Shown: one piece after another, positions 1-5,963 of the stretch
Numbering within the stretch: the first letter of the stretch is position 1
How the letters are laid out: each line of letters opens with the position of its first letter
From: Prochlorothrix sp035286285
GTDB lineage: Bacteria > Cyanobacteriota > Cyanobacteriia > Prochlorotrichales > Prochlorotrichaceae
DNA: 22,603 nt
Assembly: GCA_035286285.1 (NCBI GenBank)
Contig: JAYKJG010000475.1
Location: 1 to 22,603, forward strand
Direction of reading: 5' to 3'
Program-made: the position numbers and the translations under genes
The notes under the pieces: generated by a model
The model's database searches: none
What the model was told of the DNA's origin: nothing
What the model saw: the letters and a program-made list of their open reading frames with translations, nothing else

Positions 1-67
1 ATCCAGAGATCCAGGTAAGCTGAAGCAAAAAGGCTCAGTCTAAAGAAAAGCTTGAGAAAAGTATAAA

Positions 68-158
68 CCCCGATCGCCCAGATTCTGACTGACCGAGCCG
101 CGATCGGGCGAGTACCGGGCGGCAGAAGTCCCTCGTTCCCCAGCTCGGCGTGGGAACG
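68..158. repeat. Palindromic repeat cluster at left edge
   Basis: Two inverted repeats lie here. CCCGATCG (69-76) pairs with CGATCGGG (101-108). CGTTCCC (134-140) pairs perfectly with GGGAACG (152-158) around an 11-nt loop. The second resembles the CGTTCCC/GGGAACG palindromes scattered between genes in many cyanobacteria, which is recall rather than a search result. I see no convincing gene from base 1 to 325; the ORFs there have no family resemblance. Confidence 0.5.
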
Positions 159-232
159 TCTGCCAGACGCTCTGTATCCAGTCCCGTGAAAGGCTCCCGG
201 AGTACCCAGGAAGGAAAGGCACCTCGATCTAT

Positions 233-325
233 AGGGCACCTCAATTAATCGGTTCGGTTCGACTGCGCTCACTGACCCAGCCCTGAATGATGCCGTAGGA
301 TCAGCTCCCAAAGGAGATCACTCTA
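233..325. repeat. AGGGCACCTC-type MITE, copy 1, right end missing
   Basis: The element begins with the terminal motif AGGGCACCTC (233-242), then continues AATTAATCGG and a hairpin with arms GGTTCGGT (251-258) and ACTGACC (271-277) around a 12-nt loop (259-270). The same order of parts occurs at 16735-16835 and, on the other strand, at 8585-8703. No right-hand terminal repeat is visible before the stop codon of the neighbouring toxin gene at 326-328, so this copy looks truncated. The right limit given is approximate. Confidence 0.55.
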
Positions 326-943
326 TCAGGGTTTAAAACCATCGAGCAAGCGTTCCAATAATTCCCTTCTCTTTGTCTCTGCAAGATAGCTATAAACCTT
401 CTGAACCAAAGCCCCACTCGCATTTTGCCTCAACCAATCATCACTGGGCGACTCATCAAGATTTAGGAAAAACTTTAACCGCCTAGTAATCTCATTTCGA
501 TCCCTTAAATCTAATTGTCCCATTCGATTTATCCAACTACCTGTAGCATCCTTAAAGCAGTTCCCATCTACCGTACAAAGCTGATGTACTAATGCATAGG
601 ACTTCTGACTTAAACCATTACTTGCTGTATTAACAATGGGGTAGGTAGTTGGCAATCCAAGAAATGTCGTTTTAGAGGTTAACGGAATGACTGTAAATGT
701 TTGGAGATAGTTTGACTCATCTTGAAACTGATCGCCAGTCCAAATAACGTGGGGATGAATCCCTCTAAACACACGGCTAGAATTGATCTTCAAGGAACAA
801 GAACTTGTCTTACACTCAACTTCACCTGGTTCATCTAGGTCATAAAAATGGCTATGTTCACTACTGCATCGTAAAGACACCCTATAGGGATTAATCACGT
901 AGATCCAGCCCTGACGCGGTTTCTGAGCCTTTTGCTTTGCCAA
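326..943 (-). CDS. PemK/MazF-like toxin of a Panacea toxin-antitoxin pair
   Basis: The protein is 205 aa and looks like an enlarged PemK/MazF endoribonuclease, the family that cleaves mRNA and is held inactive by an antitoxin. A first strand like that of MazF is at residues 11-26 (GWIYVINPYR). A Cys-containing insertion follows (about 27-62). The core strand FTVIPLTS is at 83-90, and GLSQKSYALVHQL (110-122) and GQLDLRD (142-148) match the later MazF blocks. At 205 aa it is about twice the length of classical MazF (about 110 aa); the extra parts are the insertion and a C-terminal helix. The start is TTG at 943, with GGGAG about 8 nt upstream inside the end of the antitoxin gene. The antitoxin gene ends 3 nt before it, so the two are surely cotranscribed. 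The usual DQ.R motif reads HQLC, so catalytic activity is not certain. Confidence 0.72.
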   Translation of the reverse strand: MAKQKAQKPRQGWIYVINPYRVSLRCSSEHSHFYDLDEPGEVECKTSSCSLKINSSRVFRGIHPHVIWTGDQFQDESNYLQTFTVIPLTSKTTFLGLPTTYPIVNTASNGLSQKSYALVHQLCTVDGNCFKDATGSWINRMGQLDLRDRNEITRRLKFFLNLDESPSDDWLRQNASGALVQKVYSYLAETKRRELLERLLDGFKP

Positions 944-946
944 AGT

Positions 947-1429
947 CTAACTCCCTAACTCTGCCAACAATTTTTTGCGCTCCAGTTGAAGATCTAAGTG
1001 CACCTTCTCTTCTCGCTGATGCTGAGTCCTAGCCTCCAGCATTGGAGCCGTTTCGTAAACAAAACTTAACAACGCATTAAAATTCTCGCGACCAGCACCA
1101 GACCACTCTCTACGAATGTTGTCTAACATTAAGCTCAAACCTTCCGAAAAACTAAATTCAGTGGTCTCATATAAAGATTCATGCTTTGCCCCCACTAAAA
1201 AAGTGCTCTGCTCCTGCCGGACAGAGAGAACATCCATTTGCTCTAGCGCTGCATCAATCTCTTGATTCCAAGGACCATGCAGATAATAGAGCCAATCTAA
1301 ATCCGTCAGTTGCTGCCCGGTCCACTTGACCGAATATAAGTCAGCAAGATACAAAAACTTTACCAGTTGGGTTTTTGTAATATGGCCCTTAGTTTTACAC
1401 ACAAAGTAAAGGATAAGTTGCTCTAGCAT
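947..1429 (-). CDS. Panacea-domain (SocA/DUF4065) antitoxin, PanA-like
   Basis: The protein is 160 aa. The first 60 residues carry the hallmark of the Panacea/SocA domain: KTQLVKFLYLAD (19-30), then WLYYLHGPWNQEI (46-58). Panacea proteins neutralise many unrelated toxins (family knowledge), and the toxin is normally the next gene, as here. The rest is helical and ends in a charged E/K/R-rich helix. The ATG at 1429 is preceded by GAGGG. The toxin start follows after 3 nt. The pair is visibly richer in A+T than the genes to its right and has no GCGATCGC octamer, which would fit recent arrival. The alternative is a SocA-type proteolysis adaptor, but the MazF-like partner argues for a toxin-antitoxin pair. 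Confidence 0.75.
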   Translation of the reverse strand: MLEQLILYFVCKTKGHITKTQLVKFLYLADLYSVKWTGQQLTDLDWLYYLHGPWNQEIDAALEQMDVLSVRQEQSTFLVGAKHESLYETTEFSFSEGLSLMLDNIRREWSGAGRENFNALLSFVYETAPMLEARTQHQREEKVHLDLQLERKKLLAELGS

Positions 1430-1776
1430 TACTCTGCCCTCGGCTTAGCACGTTAACATCTTCGGCTGCGTCTTGGCTTGGGAATCCGATAAACCATCCC
1501 TTGCGGTAGGAGAAGTCTACTGGCCCGTCCTTGCCCTAGTCTAGCGCAATAGACCCACACCTGCGCGAACCTGATTATTTTGCCTCAAAATAATTCAATT
1601 TGCCTCAAACTCGCCCCAATCTCCCCCAATCCTAGCATACCACCTTACAGGCGTGATTCAAATGGCCTATCGCTGCAACAGAGAACCCGTCACTGGGGGG
1701 GTATCCGTCAACAGGAGATCCACCCGACTAAAAGGGGAATTCAGTCGAGAGCGAACTATGCTGGGAATTCTTAGGC
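1430..1776. other. Gap upstream of the Panacea pair, no confident gene
   Basis: No open frame here has a recognisable product. A minus-strand frame at about 1435-1545 gives a protein-like string ending in the leader of the Panacea gene, but it has a stop just upstream and no family resemblance. The only clear structure is the repeat pair at 1574-1609, described separately. The 64-codon plus-strand ORF at 1580-1774 shows no motif. Confidence 0.4.
1574..1609. promoter_or_regulatory. Candidate operator upstream of the Panacea/MazF-like pair
   Basis: ATTATTTT (1574-1581) and AAAATAAT (1587-1594) form a perfect 8-bp inverted repeat with a 5-nt centre. The 11-mer TTTGCCTCAAA occurs at 1579-1589 and again at 1599-1609, exactly 20 bp apart, about two helical turns. 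Repeats spaced like this often bind a dimeric autoregulator. The site lies about 145 bp upstream of the antitoxin ATG, which is rather far, and the link is inferred. Confidence 0.35.
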
Positions 1777-2211
1777 TTATTCCGGGGTGGGTTCCTGCTC
1801 CGGGAGGCTGGTTTGGAGCTTGAGGCGGTTACGACCGTCAATTTGCAGCGCATACTCCACCTGGTCCATCAAACGCTGCATAATCAGCCAGCCATAGCCC
1901 CCCTCCCGCATCGCCGCTGGCTCCGGCGCATCATAATTGTCCACCACATAGCCCTCACCGTAATCCCAAATTTCTAAGGCAATATCCCGATCGCGCAAAT
2001 CTAACCGCACCAACACCGGCAAATTAGGCCGCTCCCGGTGGGCATGGCGCACCACATTAGAGTACGCCTCCACCAACACCAACCGAAACCGACTCGCTTG
2101 GCGGGGCCAATCCACCCGATCGCCCAACTCCTTCTCCAAGCAACCTAGGAGCCAGTTCTCCACCACAGACAGGTAGCGAAGGTCACTAGGGATATGCAGT
2201 TCACTTTGCAT
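1777..2211 (-). CDS. RsbW-like GHKL serine kinase / anti-sigma regulatory protein
   Basis: The protein is 144 aa and has the compact GHKL ATPase fold of anti-sigma kinases such as RsbW and SpoIIAB. The N box is VEAYSNVVRHAH (E48, N52, H56), the G1 box WDYGEGY (D83, G85, G87), and the G2 box EGGYGWLIMQRLMD (103-116). Such proteins bind or phosphorylate an STAS anti-sigma-factor antagonist. The ATG is 3 nt after the stop of the PP2C-type phosphatase, so the opposing kinase and phosphatase are made together. No STAS-domain antagonist is encoded in the window, so the target must be elsewhere. In cyanobacteria such kinases may have targets other than sigma factors. Confidence 0.8.
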   Translation of the reverse strand: MQSELHIPSDLRYLSVVENWLLGCLEKELGDRVDWPRQASRFRLVLVEAYSNVVRHAHRERPNLPVLVRLDLRDRDIALEIWDYGEGYVVDNYDAPEPAAMREGGYGWLIMQRLMDQVEYALQIDGRNRLKLQTSLPEQEPTPE

Positions 2212-2214
2212 AGC

Positions 2215-3963
2215 CTATACAATCTCCAAGGAAACGAGGGTTTGATCATCATCTTGGGTTTGGCTGTGGGACTGAATGAAGCCCAACAACTCCTCCAAAA
2301 CAGGGCTGTGGCTATACTGGGTCAGCAACTGCCACAGCCCTGCCTGTTGCAACATCAGCGCCGCCGTGCCCGGTTTTTGATCGGCAACAGGGCCAACACT
2401 GGCCTCCGTAATCCCATCACTGGCCAACAGCAACACCTCCCCCTGCGCCAAGCTCCCCACCCCCGCTTGTCCCCGCCACTCCTCTAGAATTCCTAGGGGA
2501 ATCCCACGGGTTGTCAGGTACTGGGGATCAGTTTGGGTTTGGTGAGCCACCTGGCTAGGGTTCCAGACGATCGGGTAAATATGCCCCGCATTGGCATAGG
2601 CTAAGCTGCCGTCCTGGGGACGATAGCGCAACAGCACAGCAGTAATAAAGCAGTTATTGTTAACCAAATCCTGCAACAGGCTACGGTTGAGGTTCCGGAT
2701 GACTGTTTCCGGCTCTGGGGATACCTCCTGGGTTAACTCCCGCCGCAGCAGAGACAGCGTACTGGCCATATACAGCGCTGCGGGCACCCCCTTTCCAGAC
2801 ACATCCCCCACCGCCAACCAGACATCCCCCTGGGGATGGGCATAGACCTCAAAGAAGTCTCCCCCCACCGCACGGGCCGGTTGACAGCAGGCTTGGATCC
2901 GAATCCCCTCCAGGGTCGGCAAATCCTGACGCAGTAAATTGGCCTGGATTTGGCGAGCCACATCTAGCTCAGCCTGAAGCTTTTCCGACTGCTCCTGGGT
3001 CCACTGGTAAAGCTTGGCCTGGGAGACGGCGATCGCCGACTGTTCCGCCACATTTTCCAACAGTTGCATATCGTCCTCGCCCCACAGGGGATTTTCCCCA
3101 GAGCAGTACAGCACCAACACCGCCAGCAGTTGCTTTTTATAGGTTAACGGGAGGCCAATAATATGCCCCTCAGCCGTTTCCCGCAGCTCACAGGAGCGTT
3201 GTTTGGGATGCTGGCAGAGGTAAGCAAGCAATTGCTCCAGCCCTTGGGTTAGGGTTGGGCTAGCAGCGCCCTCAGCCGCCAGCGTCGGGGCAGCATCTGT
3301 CGGTGTGAGGGTTTGGAGGACTTGGGGATTGGGGAGGGGGAAGGGCGGATCGGTGGCATTAGCGGGGAAACAGAAAGGGGGAGAGACCAGGCCCTGGTTT
3401 TCATCATGGGCATAGAGCAAGCCAAGGTCAGCGCCCAGGTTATTGCCGATCGTGGCCACGATCGTCTGAAGCATCCCCTGATAGTCCAAGGACTCTCGGA
3501 TCGCGCTGACAATCTCATTAAATAATGACTCCCGCTGGAGGGCACGACTGAGTTCGCGGGTGCGGCGAGAAATAGCCTCATAGGTCTCCGCCGCCTGGGC
3601 CACCACGGTTTTGAGAGTCTCCGGCTCCCAGGGCTTCGTAATGTACTTAAAAACCTGACCCGCATTAATGGCCTCTACCAAATCCGCCACATCGGTGTAA
3701 CCCGTGAGGACAATGCGCATGGTGTCCGGGAAGCGATCGACGGTGCGACTGAGAAACTCCGTCCCGCTCATCCCCGGCATCCGCTGGTCAGAAATAATCA
3801 CCGCCACTTCCCCAATCTCATCCAGGGTTTGTAGCGCCTTAGCCCCGCTCTCCGCCCGAAAAACCTGAAACTCCCGTCGAAAAGTTCGATAGAGTAAATC
3901 AAGGTTGTCCGGCTCATCGTCCACAACCATTAGCTTTAGCTTTTGTGATCTCGCACGAGTCAT
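2215..3963 (-). CDS. Response regulator with GAF domain and SpoIIE/RsbU-type PP2C phosphatase
   Basis: The order of domains is REC, GAF, PP2C. Numbering is from the longest frame (TTG at 3984, 589 aa). The receiver has the acidic pair D22-D23, phosphoacceptor D66 (IISDQRMPG), T94 and K117 (YITKPWEP), so it looks functional. A GAF region follows (about 154-325), then a coiled linker. The PP2C_2/SpoIIE domain has the metal-binding motifs GGDFFEV (D376) and GDVSGKG (D394). Phosphorylation of the receiver probably controls dephosphorylation of an STAS antagonist. I prefer the ATG at 3963 because it puts the usual short lead before the first receiver strand; ribosome binding sites are weak at both candidates. 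The RsbW-like kinase gene follows after 3 nt. Confidence 0.87.
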   Translation of the reverse strand: MTRARSQKLKLMVVDDEPDNLDLLYRTFRREFQVFRAESGAKALQTLDEIGEVAVIISDQRMPGMSGTEFLSRTVDRFPDTMRIVLTGYTDVADLVEAINAGQVFKYITKPWEPETLKTVVAQAAETYEAISRRTRELSRALQRESLFNEIVSAIRESLDYQGMLQTIVATIGNNLGADLGLLYAHDENQGLVSPPFCFPANATDPPFPLPNPQVLQTLTPTDAAPTLAAEGAASPTLTQGLEQLLAYLCQHPKQRSCELRETAEGHIIGLPLTYKKQLLAVLVLYCSGENPLWGEDDMQLLENVAEQSAIAVSQAKLYQWTQEQSEKLQAELDVARQIQANLLRQDLPTLEGIRIQACCQPARAVGGDFFEVYAHPQGDVWLAVGDVSGKGVPAALYMASTLSLLRRELTQEVSPEPETVIRNLNRSLLQDLVNNNCFITAVLLRYRPQDGSLAYANAGHIYPIVWNPSQVAHQTQTDPQYLTTRGIPLGILEEWRGQAGVGSLAQGEVLLLASDGITEASVGPVADQKPGTAALMLQQAGLWQLLTQYSHSPVLEELLGFIQSHSQTQDDDQTLVSLEIV

Positions 3964-4115
3964 GGATTTTGCCGGTGCTCTCAAGGCTGCTTTAAAGGCT
4001 TAGGGGTGCCCAACCTAGGGCAGGATAAACAAGTACCCATGGGGGTCAGAACAGGGACTGTAGGGGGGGCGTTGGGGGAGAGAGTTGGGGTCAAGGGCAA
4101 AGGTTCAGAGAGCGT

Positions 4116-4490
4116 CTAGTGTACAGGGCGGGTGAGGTCTTCGATCGACGGCGCATCCACCATGGTCTTTGTTGCAATATCCGGGAGTGGATCATCGAGG
4201 CGGATTTGGATCATCGGTCCCGATCGGGCAAGGCGAATCACCATCCCATCCTTGGCCGCGAATTTATCAACCCGCTGACCATCAATATACGTGCCATTGG
4301 TCCCCAGGTTGACCACTTCCCAACCATTGCCTTGGCCACGAATTTCCACATGGTGCCGCGACACCACTGCACTATACAGCACAACGTTGTTATCATTCGC
4401 ACGACCAATACGCACAGTGGAATCCGGCTTAAAAGACCACTTCTGTACGGGAGTTTCTTGTAAAGGGTGCAACAGGGCCAGGGTAATCAC
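4116..4490 (-). CDS. FHA-domain phosphothreonine-binding protein
   Basis: The protein is 124 aa, nearly all of it a forkhead-associated domain: RIGR (27-30), SRHHVEI (44-50) and NLGTNGTYIDG (61-71) are the conserved phosphopeptide-binding loops. It has no other domain, so it is probably an adaptor that docks a protein phosphorylated on threonine. The start is GTG at 4490; no better start is visible. It lies 150 bp upstream of the REC-GAF-PP2C gene on the same strand, which suggests one signalling operon, though the gap could hold its own promoter. Confidence 0.85.
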   Translation of the reverse strand: MITLALLHPLQETPVQKWSFKPDSTVRIGRANDNNVVLYSAVVSRHHVEIRGQGNGWEVVNLGTNGTYIDGQRVDKFAAKDGMVIRLARSGPMIQIRLDDPLPDIATKTMVDAPSIEDLTRPVH

Positions 4491-4866
4491 ACGAGCAGCG
4501 TCTTTTTCTAGAGGAATCGAAGGGAGCAGGAGAAGCCAGCGGATGCAGACCAGCCGCCATCCCAGCTACCCGTCCAGCCTATACAAATGAGACTGGGTTC
4601 TCTTGCCCAAAACCAACGCTCTGGAGACGAGTAGACCAGAAACCTTGAGGTTCTGAACCCGTTCTAGGGTATACCCTGGGAAGGTTCTTGGGGTCAACCC
4701 TTTTTCTATCTTACAGGTCAGAGAGCCGGGAATGGTGCCTGGATCCTGACCGAGAGGCGAAGGGTAGCACTTGGACCATTGTGCCCAGGGGGTTCGGGAA
4801 AATTTCGGGGAACCTTGGCATCCCGGCACCCCAACCTGAGCAAACCATCTCACCCTAGGGGGGGTG
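4491..4866. other. Non-coding gap with small palindromes
   Basis: No gene is supported; the 95-codon minus-strand ORF at 4566-4853 has no recognisable motif and an odd composition. Two small palindromes are visible: AACC-TTGA-GGTT (4641-4652) and the perfect 12-mer AGGGTATACCCT (4666-4677). Their role is unknown. The promoter of the FHA gene should be in the lower part, but no clear boxes stand out. Confidence 0.4.
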
Positions 4867-5006
4867 ATACCAAATCCGTTGAGCCTGAAACAGAATAAAC
4901 GGGTAGGGGTCGTGCCCCTGTGCCGACCCTCGACCAGCCAAATACAGGGGCAACCACGGGGGGATTGCCCCTACCCAAACAAATCGAGATTAGTCGGATT
5001 TGGTAT
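4867..5006. mobile_element. 140-bp MITE-like element with 12-bp perfect inverted ends
   Basis: ATACCAAATCCG (4867-4878) and CGGATTTGGTAT (4995-5006) are perfect 12-bp terminal inverted repeats. Inside, GGGTAGGGG (4901-4909) pairs with CCCCTACCC (4968-4976), so the whole element can fold into a long hairpin. It has no coding capacity. The shape is that of a non-autonomous element moved by a transposase in trans. I see no clear target duplication. Elements of this general kind are common between cyanobacterial genes. Confidence 0.65.
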
Positions 5007-5365
5007 GAGGGGGCTGCTCTCCGTTCTGTGCTGTTCTCCATTCTGCATTGTACCTTTCAAATCTATACCGAAGAATCCTGGGCAATCCCAATAAAACACA
5101 GCAGTTTCCCTAAAAATGCAATGACCCCCCGCCTAGCGAGAGGTCATGCTGCCAACTGTCCCAGGACCAAAGGTTTCATAGATCCCAGGCATTTGGTGGG
5201 TAAGGGGTGTTTCCGTCAGGGGCATTTCAGAGGATCCTTGGCAATTCGCACTGAGTCGCCAAGAACCCGCTAGAAAAGCTGATTTTCCCCTTCTAGCAGG
5301 GAGAGGAGAGGGAATTCTCTTCGGTTTATCAACATCCTCCCCTTCCCTAGGGGGTTACCGAGGCG
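5007..5365. other. Gap with a hairpin downstream of the small gene
   Basis: No gene is recognisable. GCTAGAA (5269-5275) and TTCTAGC (5291-5297) form a 7-bp stem with a 15-nt loop, flanked by CCC and GGG. It lies about 70 bp past the stop of the 49-codon gene on the minus strand. A second stem, CTTGGC/GCCAAG, lies at about 5238-5263. Neither is followed by a good T run on the minus strand, so at best these are weak terminators or RNA 3' ends. Confidence 0.35.
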
Positions 5366-5515
5366 TTACTGTGGGTCTACCCATTTCGAGTAGGGTTCGC
5401 CCTCAAAGGGTTGAACGCCCGTTTTGGGATATTCGTCCTTGGTCTTGTTGAAAATTTCGATGAAACCTTCGGACACATACTGGAGCATGTCCTTCATCCG
5501 TTGGAACAGTTTCAT
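5366..5515 (-). CDS. Small 49-aa acidic protein, unknown function
   Basis: A 50-codon frame with a strong Shine-Dalgarno: AGGAGG lies 8 nt before the ATG at 5515. The protein starts with an amphipathic helix (MKLFQRMKDMLQYVSEGF) and continues with IFNKTKDEYPKTGVQPF and EGEPYSKWVDPQ. The DEYP-TGVQPFEGEPY stretch looks conserved in style, and I have a vague recollection of similar small cyanobacterial proteins, but I cannot name a family. It has no signal peptide or membrane span. It stands alone in about 1.4 kb of otherwise non-coding DNA, with a long leader. It is too short for most ORF filters. The good ribosome binding site, normal amino-acid composition and clean stop make a real gene likely. 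Confidence 0.68.
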   Translation of the reverse strand: MKLFQRMKDMLQYVSEGFIEIFNKTKDEYPKTGVQPFEGEPYSKWVDPQ

Positions 5516-5571
5516 AACCCTATCCTCCTGATTCAGGTGGTAATGGCGATTGTGATGGATTTTGCTTAAGG

Positions 5572-5594
5572 AACCCCTAAGGTGACCAGGGGTT
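5572..5594 (-). other. Leader hairpin upstream of the small gene
   Basis: AACCCCT (5572-5578) and AGGGGTT (5588-5594) form a perfect 7-bp stem with a 9-nt loop, 57 nt upstream of the ATG at 5515. If transcribed, it would sit in the 5' untranslated region. It might affect stability or translation of that mRNA; this is speculative. Confidence 0.25.
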
Positions 5595-5910
5595 GGGGCC
5601 AGGGGGGTCAGTTGGGGGCTGAGGCTTGGCGGGTCAGAAATTCCTGCTTAAAACAAATCTTGAGGAACTGCAACAGAGGCTGTTACACAGGCTGACAACC
5701 TGCCCTAACTGTACCGTTCAAAACAAAGTGGGTCTTCCAAGAACCGTCATCCCGGTGTAGAGGGGAAGACTGGATATAGACTCCGTTGGGAAATCAGTAA
5801 TAAAGGGGTGAAACGGGTGAACGGCAACGAAGGTCTACTCCTTCAGAATATTAGAAATCCCCTAGCCCATTGAAGTTGCTGCATGATTCTTTACGCTGCT
5901 TTGTGTTCAT

Positions 5911-5952
5911 TCATAATTGCCCGGTCATAATTGCCCGGTCATAACTGCCCGA
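5911..5952. repeat. Three tandem 14-bp repeats
   Basis: TCATAATTGCCCGG occurs at 5911-5924 and 5925-5938, and a third unit, TCATAACTGCCCGA, at 5939-5952 differs at two bases. It ends 11 bp before the stop codon of the GTPase gene. It probably arose by slippage. The rest of 5516-5910 shows no gene and no clear promoter boxes beyond the leader hairpin at 5572-5594. Confidence 0.8.
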
Positions 5953-5963
5953 TCGGCCAGGGC

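Noticed and set aside
35..244. 69-codon minus-strand ORF at the left edge
   Set aside because: It is read from palindromic repeat DNA and the MITE end; no conserved motif.
1580..1774. 64-codon plus-strand ORF upstream of the GHKL kinase gene
   Set aside because: No ribosome binding site, odd composition, no motif, and it overlaps the candidate operator repeat.
4566..4853. 95-codon minus-strand ORF upstream of the FHA gene
   Set aside because: No recognisable domain, Pro/Gly/Ser-rich shadow-type composition and no good ribosome binding site.
4920..5273. 117-codon plus-strand ORF starting in the 140-bp element
   Set aside because: Its first part is the MITE itself and the remainder has no family resemblance or ribosome binding site.
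5911..5952. Possible CRISPR-like array
   Set aside because: The 14-bp units are directly adjacent with no spacers, so it is a simple tandem repeat.
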